Shown here in pieces: positions 46,629 to 58,927 of a stretch of 64,000 nucleotides of DNA; position 1 is the stretch's first letter; each line of letters opens with the position of its first letter. The position numbers were made by a program, and so were the translations under genes. The notes below the pieces were generated by a model. It saw only the letters and a list, made by a program, of their open reading frames with translations, was not told the origin of the DNA and ran no database searches. The stretch is from Kalaharituber pfeilii. Its lineage: Eukaryota > Ascomycota > Pezizomycetes > Pezizales > Pezizaceae. The stretch covers positions 124,001-188,000 of the forward strand of contig WHUZ01000094.1 in NCBI GenBank assembly GCA_015179045.1, given 5' to 3'.

Positions 46629-49600
46629 ATGTCATCTACCTTTGATACCGGACCAGTCTCGCAAGCGGTTGAGATTACGGATGAGGCGGTAGGGCACACT
46701 GTTGCTGAGAAGGTTGAAAAGGCTGTAGTAAATGCCGAATCTGCTGTCTCAGACTATGTTCTCGGCACAGATAAGGAGGATGCGGCATCAGACGGTGTCA
46801 ATGGAACGACTCAGGTCAATGGGGAACCAAACGATGAACCAGTAGATCAGTATATTGCAGTTCCTGCAGAGAAAGAGGAGCCAGAACCAGATGTCACATT
46901 AACTCCTACCATTGATCCTAAAAAAGAAACTACCCCACCAGCCGAAGAGCAACACCAGATATCCCCTTCTGCTCCAGAATCCTCACTACAAGCAGAATCT
47001 GGAGACATAATAAACACCAAATCAGAAGCATCAGAGTTGACAGCTGACGAGCAGCCTGATGAAGAGGATAAGGATGAAGAAATTTATGACACTGCGCCAG
47101 TCACTTCTTCTGAGCCTGAGCCGGAAGCACAACCTGCTACTGCTGGAGAAGCCGGTGGTCAGCCACAGGAGGCGGTACAGGAGCTTGAATCTCAAGAACA
47201 CACTACAAGAGAGACAGAGAGAACTAATGCTACCTCCAAAACATCCCAGCTACCTGTTGATGGGACTGCAGTTGAGGCTCAACCTCGGCAACCCTCAATT
47301 ACAGAAGAACCAACTCCCGTTCCAGAAATAGAATCTAAGCCGTCAGAAGAATCCAAAAGTAACAGTGTACCAATCGAATGCTATGTAGAAGCTGAACCTG
47401 CGTTAGAGGCTGTGACCGAGGTCGCTGCTCCCGTTGAGAGTGGAACTGATGGTGAGAATCATATTGAGGAGACAGGTGAGGCACCGGTGCACGCAGTAGG
47501 CGCTTCAACAGAGGCAGCAGCTGATATTCATAAAGCGGAGAAATTCCATGAGCTACAAACCGCCGAGGTGGAAAGCTACGAAGATATACCGAACATTGCC
47601 GCAGAAGAAGCCACGGTATCTGAAGAAAGAATTGAAGAGGCTACTATAAATTCCCATGCCGATAATTCTCAAGAAGACACAGCTGCAGGGACTACTGAGA
47701 CCAGCCAGGAAGCTCAAGAACGAAAGGAAGGTCCAGAAGCAGAACAGATATCAGAGCAAATTCCTGAGTCTGTTAATACTATCGAATTTGAGGACAGCAA
47801 GCTCGCTGAGGCTTCTACTGAGGCCGCTATTGAGTCAACAGATGAACTTGCTGAGAGCGTTGAGGCCCCTACAATTAACGATCTCCATGTTAAGGAAACT
47901 ATGGTAGAGCCAAAAGCTGAAGGCTCAGCGGAGCAAATGACTGGCACTGAAGAAAAGCCTTCGGATGTTTCTACAGAGGAACAGGATTCGACAAATAAGC
48001 CTGAGGAGCCAGTTTCATATCCTGATGATGAGAAATCACCCGAACATAATGGAGTAAACGTGGAAGAAGAAAGTACACTAGAACCTCCGCAAACTGAAGT
48101 GCCTTCAGGAGCCCCTGCAGCTGCGCCTCAAGAGATGGAATCTCGAACAGAAATATCGGCAACTGAAGTGCTAGTTCCGCCAGAGTCCGCATCAGAAGGA
48201 GAAAACTCAACCCAGCCAACCGCGCAAGTATCTGAAGAAATGGTTCTAGAACAGCCTGCACAAGAAGAATCTACTATTGATGCTCCTGCTACTGATAATG
48301 AGGCACATAGCGAAGAGGCTCCCGCTCCAGTTGAGGACACAGCTGTTCAACCATCTACTGCTGCTACACCTGTAGCAGAACCAGCATCTGCAGCGGAAGC
48401 ACAGAATGCAGGTGAGGAGCAATTAGTGGAAGAGATTGAGGAGGTACCACCACCCGCTGTTGAGGAGATAAGTGTAAGTATTCACTTCAGGGGCCAAGGT
48501 GCAATTTAAATGACAAAAGTAACAATGTGGTCTTTAAACTAGGCGCCATCTGTTGCCGATGGATCTACTGCCCCCCAAAGCAATTCTTCTCAGGACACCG
48601 GACAAGAAACAATTGTTCCAATAGCTGCTACTGAAACGGAACCTTTGGAAACCAAGGCTGAGGAAGCAGTTACCAACGAAATTATTGAGGGCGAACCTCC
48701 AGTTGGGTCCCTGTCAACAGATCACAAGGAACAATCTACTGAGGAGGATACAGATATCGCTGAACTAGGCACTCAAGTCACTGCCGAAGAAAAGAAATCT
48801 GAGGTTCCGCTTGCCCAAGAAGAAACTCATAGTACAGACGAACCAGGTGCTGAACGAGGGCCTTCGGGGGAAGCGTTGGCTATTGAAGAGGCTAATCTTA
48901 AGGGTTCTGAAGGCCAGGATGTTGCAACCAATGTGCCAGTTGAACAAAGTCTACCAGTTGAGGAAAGTTCGATAATCGAGGAGGCTGCAGTCCCTGATGA
49001 GGTGTTACAAGTAGATGAAGCTCCTACACTTTCTGAGCCTTCCGCAGCAGTTGATACAGAATTGGAAGAAATTAAAGAGGAGCCGCTAGTGGCTGGCGAG
49101 GCTTCAGAGGCAGAGAAAACTCCAGCAAATGAGGATGCAACACTTGAGGCACAAACAATTGAGAATGTGGATGCAGAAGCGCCCGAAGCAGAGGAGACGT
49201 CTCACGTCGATGCAAAGGCACCTGAAAGCGAATTGGCCTCCAATGCTGAAGCTACCGCAGAACAACCGTCAGTTGTTGAAGGAATTGCTGCAGGTGCACC
49301 AGTAATTGAGGAAGTATCATCGACAGATCATACCGATTCGGTCGATCAGCCTGTAGCTGTTGAAGAACCCAAGACCGAAGAAGCCCCAATTGTTTCCGAA
49401 TCTCCTGCGGCGGAGATACAGACACCTGCGGTTGAACAAGTTCCAATTTCTGAAGCAGTCTCTACGCAGGAGGGGCCTGCTGTGGAGCATCCGGCGGTGA
49501 TTGAGAAGCCAGAAGTCTCGAATGTACCTGAAATTGGGCAAAATGAAGATTTGGAAAGTCAAGAAGCACCATCTGAGGCACATGAGAATGAAATTGCTGA

Positions 49601-52600
49601 AACTGCAGTAAGTCAGGACACGGTAGTCTCTGACGAACCGGCTCCGCCAATTGAGACCGAGAGAGCCACAGCTGTTCCGCCGACTGAAGAGACAGCTGCG
49701 GTTTCTGAGGTTCCCAGTTTTTCACAAGAGGAAGCATTCGTTAAAGTCTCTGAGGCGGCTCCATTGAAGGAGGATACTCAGGAAGTTGCTGCTACAGAAA
49801 ATACTCCTGTACAGGGGGGAGAATCGAAGGGTGTTGAGACAACAGCTCCACAGGAAGATATCACAACGGAAACTCTTGTACCAGTCGAGGAATCTGCTCC
49901 AGTTGAGGAAACTGCTCCATTTGAGGAACCTGCTTTGGTTGAAGAACCTGCTTCACTTAAAGTACCTGCCGTCACTGAGATTCCCGCTGCACTTGAGGAA
50001 GTTGCTGCACCTGTCCCAGTCGAGCAATTTACGTCAGCCATTGAAGGTTCTTCACCTGCTCCCGTCGAAGAACCTACTTCAAGCCAAGAACCTGTTCAAG
50101 TTGAGGAAGCACTTCCAGCTGACGAGCCAGCCGCAGTGGAAGAACTTGTGCCAGTGGAGGAGCATACCCCAGTCGAAGAACCTACTTCAGTTGAGCAAGC
50201 GATTTCTGATGAGGAACCTACCACAATTTCTGAGCTGTCTCTGGCGGCGGAGTCGGGCCCAGCTGAAGCCATTTTACCCACTGAGGAAGGTACACCAATT
50301 GAGGAAGCTTTGCCAGTTGCGGAAACTAGATTCATTGCAGAGCCAACTCCTATCGACGACGCTCCCACATCTGCCGAAGAAACCGCCACAGTTGAGAAAG
50401 CCGCTCCAGTTGACGAAGCAGTCACAGTCGAGGAAGCCGCTACAGTTGAGAACTCCGCTCTAGTCGAGCAAGCCGCTCTAGTCAAGGAGGCCTCTCCAGT
50501 TGAAGAAGCCGCTCCAGTCGAGGTATCCACTCCAGTCGAGAAAGCCGCCCCAGTAGAGGAAGCCGCCCTGGTTGGGGAAACTGTCGCAGTTGAGGCAGCT
50601 GCCCTAGTTGAAGAAGCCACAGTCGTGGAAGCTACCCCAGTCGAGGAAGCCGCTCCAGTTGGAGAAGCCGCTTCTGTCAAGGAGCCTGCCCCAGCCGAGG
50701 AAACCGCTCCAGTCGAGGAAGCCGCCCCGTTCGAGGAAACCGCCCCGGTCGAAGCTGCCCCAGTCGAGGAAGCCCCTCCAGTTGGGGAAACCGTTCCTGT
50801 CAAGGAGCCTGCCCCAGCCGAGGAAACCGCTCCAGTCGAGGAAACCGCCCCGGTCGAGGAAGCTGCCCCAGTTGAGGAAGCCCCTCCAGTTGGGGAAACC
50901 GTTTCTGTCAAGGAGCCTGCTCCAACCGAGGAAACCGCTCCAGTCGAGGAAACCGCCCCGGTCGAGGAAGCTGCCCCAGTCGAGGAAGCCCCTCCAGTTG
51001 GGGAAGCCGCTTCTGTCAAGGAGCCTGCCCCAGCCGAGGAAACCGCCCCGGTCGAGGAAGCTGCCCCAGTCGAGGAAGTTGTTTCAGTAGATGCTTCCGT
51101 ACCAATAGAGATGGCGGCAGTGGTTCAGGAAGGCGCTTCTGTCGAGGAGACTGCGCCTGCCGAAGAGGCTGCTCCAGTGGTATCCGCTCCAATGGAAGTC
51201 TCTTTTGTTCAGAAATCTGTGTCAGCTGATGATGAGTGTTCTTCAATTGAGATTTCTCCATCCGCACAGGGCGAAGATGTCGATCAACCAGATGTGGTTG
51301 AGCATGCTGCGACAGTTGCAATCCAACCCGAGCCCATCGGAGAATCAGAAGAGACTGTGGACGAGAAACCAGATGAAACTAAGGCTGCTGAAGGTATTTT
51401 CCCCTTCTGTCGATTGCTTATGCAAACGAATACGTCTAACTCTCTAATCATGACAGAATTTACAGTAGAGAGTGTTGAAAATGAGCAAGAATTCCAAGCC
51501 GAACTTGCCAAGGCACAGGCTTTACTCAGTCACCCATTGTCTGGATTTTCTGCAAATGAAGTTATTCCTCAATTGCCTGAAGAGGAACAAGTGCAAGGTT
51601 CTCAGGGAAGTGACGTCGATAAGGAGACAATTGATGTTGCCCCAGAAGTCCCGACTCTTGTTGTCACCAAGACAGAAGAGAATCAACCCTCACATGGGGA
51701 GAATGTTGGCCATGGTGCAACGACATCTCAAAAAGATGCATTCGAACTTCATAAAGTTGACGCTGAACCAAATGAAGTTGTTACTTTATCTGAGTCTGAG
51801 GTATCGGTTCCAGCTGTGGTGGTGACAAAGACCGAAGAAAATCAGGCAAGCCATGGAGATGACCTCGGCCCTGACGCCACGACCTCTCAGAAAGTTGCAC
51901 TTGAGCTTCTTAAAGCTGACGCTGATCCATCAGTTGTGATTACTGTGGTAGAGCCGGAAATTTCTGCAATTGATACTCCTGTCGCTCAAAGCACTGATAA
52001 AGCCATCAACGACAATGACCTGGGGATTGTTAGCCATGAAGACGTCAATTCTGACGAGCAACAACAGACAACTACCCCTCTCCAAGAAGTTATTGAGGCT
52101 GCTGCTGAAGCTGTCGATGTTACTTCCACACTTCATGCATCGGAGACAGAGTATCCTCAAAGCGCTACTCCGATCCCCGTTGCTGCTGAGACTGCAGCGG
52201 CAGTCGCAGATACTGCAGCATCTTTGGACCCCACTGATAGGTCGTACACTGTGACGCCCATCTGCGTGGCCGCGGAAACTGCAGCTGCTGTTGAGGACAC
52301 CGCAGCAACCCTGGACATTGATGAATCTCGTTCACAAATCACTACCCCGATTCCAGAAGCCTCCGAATCAGCTGCTGAAGTTGCAGAGGTTGCAAAGGTT
52401 TTGGATGTTGCCAAAGAGGAAGAAATGGACACTCAAAAGGAAGATACTCAGCATTCCTTTCGTGACTCCTCAAGCCCGGCAACCCATTCACAAGAAGCTG
52501 CAGTTGAGGTGGCTGATAGTGCTCCAGCTGCTGATACTGAAAACACGCTTGCAGACGCTACCACTTCTTCTTCAAGTATTGTGGCTAAGCCTCCAGGTAC

Positions 52601-54405
52601 CGTGGAAGTCGAGGGAGATGTCTCCATTTCAGTTGCCAAAGAACTCGACACTGTCGCTGATGTTACATTTTCCGCACCAACGGCCACTGATACTAAGGGT
52701 GTTGTGGCTGTTGCTGCTACCACTTTTGATACTTCTAAAGCTGAGGCAATTGACGCCCCCATCGAAGCGGCCCCTGCCCCGCAGATTACGGAAGAGGAGT
52801 TGAAGGGTAACAGCGATGTGAAAGGCGAGTTGCTTCTTGTTGGTGCTGGAACTGCTAGTGCAGCACTTATAGGTAAGTTATCTAGGAGTTCATTTTCACA
52901 CAAATTGACTAATGATTGAAGGTGCTGGTGTTTATGCTGCAACACGAGATTTCAAGGAGGACAAAATGGAGGGAATACCGATGACACGAACAATAACAAA
53001 CGAATCCGGTCGATCTATCCAAGACAAGCCCCTCTCTTTTGCAGGTGACCACATATTACCACACATGAAAGAGGTAGGCCCACAAATGGTTGAGCCTGAA
53101 GTCTTGAGAGCGGAGATTGCCAGCCCTGGCTCGACATCATTCGTCAAGCCGGCCACAACACCTGTCCATGATGAGTTATTGGGCCATGAAGGCCGTAAAG
53201 ATGTGGATCCTGCATTGAAAGATCAGTTAACGGATAACCCTGCTTTGGCACAGCCACATGATCCAGAAGCGATCCCTGAACCAGAGCCTTCCCATGTAAG
53301 CAAAGGGAAAGAGCCGGCAACTGAAAACCCAGTTCAGGTTGCAGCAGAGATTGATGAAGATGCACTGGAAGAACTGCTGCAAAACTCCGGGCACCTCAGG
53401 GCTCCTGGCATGCAGCGGGAACTATCTGCCGGTGCGCCGTCCAATTTCACCACTAGTTTAATTTCTGTGAATGCCATTTCAGAGGCATTACGTTACATGA
53501 GGGAAAACAGTTCTTCTGCCGTTCTTCAAGCCCCTGCGATTGTGGTTTCAGACGAGTCAGCCTTGGCGGATGGAGAGCAGAAGTCGAGAAATATCGTTGA
53601 GGTGATTACACCAGAAAATGATGGTATTGTCCCCCCCTCTTCAAGTCTGTGGCAGTCGGCACATTCTGACCTAATCGTACAGTCATTACGGAAAGCGAGG
53701 TTCGTCGTAGAGATCCTAGTAGCAGACGCGAACAAAGCAGACCATCAACACGCGGTAGCGACATGGTATCGGCAAAACACCATAAGAACCTCATGGAAAA
53801 CTTCTGGCGCCTTGTCTTCGTAGGATGGTTGGGAGGATTCGGAAAATTCTTTGTTGGGCTTTTTGGCAGGAAGAAGTGAGATAATTCTTGTTTTCCTTAT
53901 CCTCGTTTTATTTTTTTTTTCTATTTTTTTTTTTTTTTTTTTTCTGGTTTTATTTTCACTTCTCTCAGGCAGGTGTACAACCACTTGCCTCCTTTTTTAT
54001 TTTCTTAACCTTCTTCGGGGACGAAAGAATTGGCTTGGGGAATTTTCGAACGATACTAGGCTTATCTTAGGTAAATTGGAACTGACGAAGCTGATTGTTT
54101 GCTTTTTTGCGGGTTAAAGTGGGGAGCCACTTGGGACTGCGTATGCCAATTATGCTGCGAGTTTCAGAGAGAGCCAGCAAATGCTTAACGCGGAACAGCA
54201 CAAGGTCTTGAACGGCAAAGGGAAAGAGAAGGTTAGAGGAGGTGCTCGATTTGAAGAAATTGGAGCCAAAAATGGTGTGAATGGAACCAACGGTGCAACC
54301 GATACAAATGGTACAAATGGCACAAATGGCAAAACCGGCATGGCAAAAGAAGGAAGGCGAAGAAGTATAAGGAAAAAGTGGAACGCCTACAGGAAGAAGG
54401 ATTAA
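46629..54405 (+). CDS. very large acidic repeat protein (about 2,430 residues), unrecognised family
   Basis: Proposed exons: 46629-48473, 48543-51393, 51457-52872, 52922-53623, 53683-53875 and 54120-54405. All phases agree. The product is dominated by E, A, P, V, T and S and is probably disordered throughout. Its centre is a tandem array of APVEE(T/A) hexapeptides. A hydrophobic GAGTASAALIGAGVYAA stretch spans the exon 3/4 junction. A second one, NFWRLVFVGWLGGFGKFFVG, lies near the end, so the protein may be membrane-anchored or bind membranes at its C-terminus. The 59-base intron 4 (GTATTG, CTGAC/CTAAT, TACAG) is needed to reach that segment without a frameshift. Exon 6 is less sure. Without the GTGAGA donor at 53,876 the protein would stop at 53,879. 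With it, a basic, NGTNGT-repeat tail is added in frame. No enzymatic domain is seen and I cannot name a function. Confidence 0.72.
50676..51090 (+). repeat. coding tandem repeat, 108-123 bp units
   Basis: Units begin at 50,676 (123 bases), 50,799 (108), 50,907 (108) and 51,015 (partial). Each starts with VKEPAP(A/T)EETAPVEE and ends with EAPPVGE(T/A). They sit inside a wider zone (about 49,870-51,090) of 18-base APVEE(T/A) hexapeptide repeats. Near-identical DNA between units points to recent unequal exchange or slippage. Confidence 0.9.
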
Positions 54406-56123
54406 AGTGGTGCTCGTACTTGCAGGAGAATGGAGGTATACAACTTACGTTGCTAGGAATGGATGAAAGGAGATGGAATAGTAGATTGAGTTGGATTAGC
54501 TTGGTTTTTCTGGTTTCACTGAGTTTTGCTATAATTTTTATGATAAAATGGTTTGTTTGTCGTTATATCGCTTGGGATACTGGGTAAGCCCGAAAGAAAA
54601 TAAGGCTTGGGCTCAACAGGGCAAGAGGAATGGATATTAAGTGCGATCGGGTTTAAATTGGGTGGTGGACTGGTGCTTTTTGCTCTTTCAGCACGTATTT
54701 AATTGTCTACTTTGGCTTGTTTGTTTTTTGTGTAATTGTCAAATTTACCATCATCGCTTTGTTTTCGATTTCTTATGACATTTTCACGCTAGCAATCATG
54801 AAGTAATGAACGCCTCATCTCAATGTGGACGCATTTTCACGTGTCTTGCTCTTTGTTGATATTCACACTCTAAATGGAACAAGGGGTACTCTTATTCCCT
54901 CCCCCAAAACTTACCCTACAATTGGCCTTCAATCTTCATCCAAGTTAACACTTTCATTGGCTAGGTAGGTCTTTCAACTGCATGCATATACACATCATGT
55001 AAATGTAGGATTTACTGGCTGAGTAATCCTGCATCTTCAGTTCTACTAGCATAACATACACAATCGCTAGCACCATATTCACCTCCCCACGTTGTAACAC
55101 CCAAGCAATGGTTCTTCGCCAATTTGAAGAAATTGAGGATTATGATGTCTTCGTGAGCGTGATCTGATCCTTTTGAATATATAAATGTGATCATGTGACC
55201 GTATTGCCGAGTTCAGCTTCTCACATCGTCGTATGTTGACCTGTTTATTCTCTTCAAATGTTTGTTCGGGGACTCGTGCCAAACAAGACTAGAATTCTTG
55301 CTACATTGCCCGGTCGAAACTGGGCAACAACTTAACCTAGTATATATTTCAGGCATCTTCCTCGAACGTCAGGGCTTCAACAAATTCGAGAAATTGGGTA
55401 CGAGAACCGATCGTTCCGTACCAACCGAAATATATTGTTTAGTAAGCCAAAAGGAAGGCAGGGCCAGCTGACTTTGATAGGAAACCAACTTGCGGAGTTT
55501 TGCCATTCATAGTGTGTGAGACTCTGCATATCGCTTGTTGCTATTTTTTTTCTCTTTTTCATTTTGTTTTTGTTTTTATGTTTTCATGATACCCCCCAAT
55601 TAAATTGTTTCTTTCATACAAATGAACAGAAGGGCATCGGATAAATAATTCTGGTGGGGCCTTTCTGAGCAATCGACCGACAAAGGCAGAATGGGGTTTG
55701 TTGGAGCTGAGTAAGGTTTCCGCCATAATTTATATATTTTTCACATTTCAGCGTTATCGAAGCCCGACCGTACCCTGAGGAATATTTGGTGACACGGAAC
55801 TTGCAACATTAATCGCGCGGGACTACGGATCATTCATCGTCAAATTCTTTGTCATACATCTATCTCGATACGCGTTGGCTGCTTTGGAACGCTGTATTCC
55901 CGAATACGCGTACGGGAGCACTCCCGTTCCGTAACGAGGATCCCGGAATAATCAACCAGTATATCAGCATATGCCGAGTTGATCGACCCGTTTATGGACA
56001 GCAGAAGGAAGCTGTGGTAACTTAGAATACCGAATCGTTGGGGGTAAGAGCAATTTATCTATAGTTATGCGCCTCCCAGTCAAGTCGTTTATGCTCAGTG
56101 CTGTGTTGTGAAATTGTGGGGCC

Positions 56124-56887
56124 TATGGTTGGGGACATCTGTACGCGGAGTAAATTGCACCCCAACTTCAACGCTCTAAAGCGCAACTAAAATAATTAGA
56201 TAAAATTAGTTTCGTGTCGTAATATGATAGATCAGACAATGAAGAATAAAGTTACGAAGCGATATCTATTTATTTGATTTTTTGTTATAGTGTTTCATAG
56301 AGTTAAAGATCAGGAATTTTATATGGAGAGGGGTCATAAATGTCGCCCTTTAGTAATCACCAAATATAGTATAGTATATAGGAGTCTAACTAAAAATGGA
56401 AAGGAGCTAACTGAAAATGGGATAGAATATTGCTAGTACATTTCTTATGCAATACCCCTTTACTACTTGGTTTTATGTTGTGTGCGACTGATGCAATAGA
56501 TATATGCAAGTTGACAGCTAGGCTAGGATATGTAGAGTGTGACAGAGTGATCGGGCGGTAGAAGCAGCAACAGTAGTGCGAGCAGTAGCAGCAGTGCGAG
56601 CAGTAGCAGCAGTGCGAGCAGCAGCAGCAGTGCGAGCAGTAGCAGCAGTAGCAGCAGTAGCAGCAGTAGCAGCAGTAGCAGCAGTAGCAGCAGTGCGGGC
56701 AGTGGGAATTGTAGAGTGGTAGAAGCGGTAGAGCTGTAGGAGAACGATGGAGCGGTGGAGGTGGGAAGAATACCTTCAAACTCGCTGCATACTATCGGGC
56801 AGAACGTGCATGTACCCATGTAAATGGAGTGCTTAGTCATCGAACCAAATGTCGCCCCTACTCCGCGTACAGATGTCCCCAACCATA
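56124..56887. repeat. 29-bp perfect inverted repeat pair enclosing 706 bp
   Basis: The left arm is 56,124-56,152 (core GGGGACATCTGTACGCGGAG). The right arm, 56,859-56,887, is its exact reverse complement. The enclosed DNA carries the AGC microsatellite and no transposase. No clear target duplication was found outside the arms. It could be a non-autonomous DNA transposon with eroded flanks, or an inversion/duplication scar. Confidence 0.6.
56562..56695. repeat. (AGC/AGT)n microsatellite
   Basis: About 130 bases of AGC and AGT triplets, interrupted at intervals by GTGCGAG. It sits inside the inverted repeat pair. Long Leu- or Cys-rich frames read through it are artefacts. Confidence 0.85.
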
Positions 56888-57853
56888 CACAAGGCCGCGT
56901 ATGCGGGTTTCCACTCTTGGATATCGCTAATGTTTTGCACCAAGGGTTCAGCGAGACGATAATTTCCCCACTCTCTACTTCACAACCTTGCAAAATTCAG
57001 TTGCTAAACCAATTGTGGTCTTGCCCTAGACCCTCTGCTTCAAGGGGAGGGCCACAGGAGATTACGTATGTTGTGGGGACTATTCTTCATCAACTACCGG
57101 ATGCCCAAACCTTTTTTTTGTTCTGATGTCTTCTTAACATGAATTGAGTTTTTTCAACCTGTTAATATTAGTGTAGCATGCTGCGGAACTTACTGCGGGA
57201 TATAAGCAATGGATTCAATTGCTGTTGTCAACCAACGCACGAATGTTGACAAGTTCTGACTGTTGTCGTCGCGCTTGCGAAGCATACGAACGCGTTAATG
57301 TATGCATCCCAAATGTCCAGTTGGGTCTGAGGCAGTTGGATCCGAGGCAGGCACACATGGAGTCCGGGCCCTGACCCTAGTTTTGCCTACGGACAATTGA
57401 GTGCGCCCGACTCGGATTCAAAAAGATGCTATACACCCTGGCTCTAGAATGCATTACATACCTTACCTCGATGCGTCAAAAAGTGATCGTCGTATGCATA
57501 CGTTCGGCAGTGAGTAGCCTTCATGAAACGACGATGGGAAATGTCAATGAAGAGTGACGATTAGTGAAAATGACTCCCCCATGCATAAGATCATGAGAAC
57601 TTTATAGGTTCTCAGCTAAAGGTATCGTTCAATAAAACATATCCTTGCTCTAACAAATACTCACCGATGGTTAGGGATTGGCTACTTTTGCATTACGACA
57701 ATAAACAAGTGAGAAGATTTCATGTGACCTACTACCATTTTTGATACAAAAGATGTCAGCTTTGCTGAAAGCTAAAAGTCTCAGTGTGCCTTCCGCCTAA
57801 CCTTACGCTGCCTAGTTACAACTTCCAGAGCAGATTCGAATGATATGGTACGT

Positions 57854-57865
57854 GTACTCGAGTAC
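57854..57865. repeat. perfect 12-bp palindrome, copy 3 of 3
   Basis: GTACTCGAGTAC, identical to 1,200-1,211 and 43,938-43,949. Intergenic. Confidence 0.6.
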
Positions 57866-58927
57866 AGTGGATAACATGTTTTACTTGAGGCTCAGCACGG
57901 ATACGGCGTCCGCCTCCGCAGAATTCCAGATGCAAGTATGAAATGGAAGAAAGTGGCTCAGGGAGAAGAAATGATAGGAGGAATTTAGGTGTCGGAATAT
58001 ATTGGGAGCTGAGATGTAGGAAAAGAATATAGTGACTTGCTACGACTCGCAGAGGGGCTCAATTAGGCCAGGGAAATTTGTAGGGGGAATGAAGAACCCG
58101 AAAAATATACCATACTGGTAGCCCTGTAGCTGCACCCATATATCGGTACCATGCACGAAACGGAGAGGAGAAGATTCCAGGCCGCCGAATATATGAACTT
58201 TGTCCCAGATCAAGGATCAGATTGTTTTCATGGGATGCTAAGTAGCTACAACTACTGTTTTTCATTTTTTGTTGCTCTTGATACCTCTCTCTTTTGCCTT
58301 CTGTTGCCAATACATCACATACATTCTCTCAAAACCCAGTCTCACCCTACGTTCCGTTTTACTCCTTTGCCCTTTCTTGCCTTTTCGCATCGAGATAATT
58401 TTCCCCTTTTGTTTACCTTTAACGTCCTTGTATCTGGACCTGAAACTCAATTGTCGTCTCACTGCTGCTAAACCGGACCAAATATTAAGCTCGTCAGGGC
58501 AGTTCGAGGAATGGTCTACACACATCTTAGAGAAACTTAATTTTGATAATCAGCAGTGACATACTGCTCCATTACTCAACATAACTTTCACTTCCTCCTT
58601 TGTTGCTTGTTGGCCCTCGAACTATATCCCGATTTGGCCAAAAATACGAAAACGACGAAGGACTACATTAGGTTTCTCTACGACATTATTGTCCTATCCT
58701 TTCTTTAACAACCTTCTTTCGTTCCTGGTTACTCTTTAGCCTTTCCTGAAATTTCTTGCAGCGATTTTTGCGGTCTCTGTATTTTTGTTCAGGCGTTATT
58801 CTGGTTCAAGCGACCAGTGACACGAATCCTTGGTTGACTATAGCAGATACGATACCCGTTGTAGCTTTTTTTTTTTTTTCTTTTTTTACGTCTGTGTAGC
58901 AGAAGTCTCAGAGTGTAATAGAGTGAA

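Larger units (their letters stand above)
54406..58927. other. gene-free region with an inverted repeat and AGC microsatellite
   Basis: No supportable gene. It contains the 29-bp inverted repeat pair at 56,124/56,859 with an AGC-rich microsatellite between, and a 16-base hairpin-like inverted repeat at about 55,912-55,927. From about 58,250 to 58,920 it is pyrimidine-rich and probably the promoter and leader of the PAP2 gene. The open frame at 58,269-58,559 has leader-like composition and is not called. Confidence 0.45.

Noticed and set aside
50096..51019. 307-codon Ser/Thr/Ala/Gly repeat frame on the minus strand
   Set aside because: Mirror image of the APVEE coding repeats. The period matches the sense-strand repeat, so it is not an independent gene.
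50676..51090. Regularly spaced repeats, checked as a CRISPR-like array
   Set aside because: The units are contiguous coding repeats without unique spacers, in a eukaryotic gene.
51394..51456. Idea that exons 2 and 3 of the large gene are one continuous exon
   Set aside because: The open frame allows it, but the residues it adds are hydrophobic and unlike the acidic context, and clear GT, CTAAC and ACAG signals are present. Kept as a possible retained intron only.
53624..53823. A frameshift in the large repeat gene near 53,700
   Set aside because: A 59-base intron with branch site and acceptor gives the required frame change, so a frameshift is not needed.
56390..56993. Cys/Tyr- and Leu-rich open frames of 129 and 156 codons
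   Set aside because: Both read through the AGC microsatellite. No coding evidence outside the repeat.
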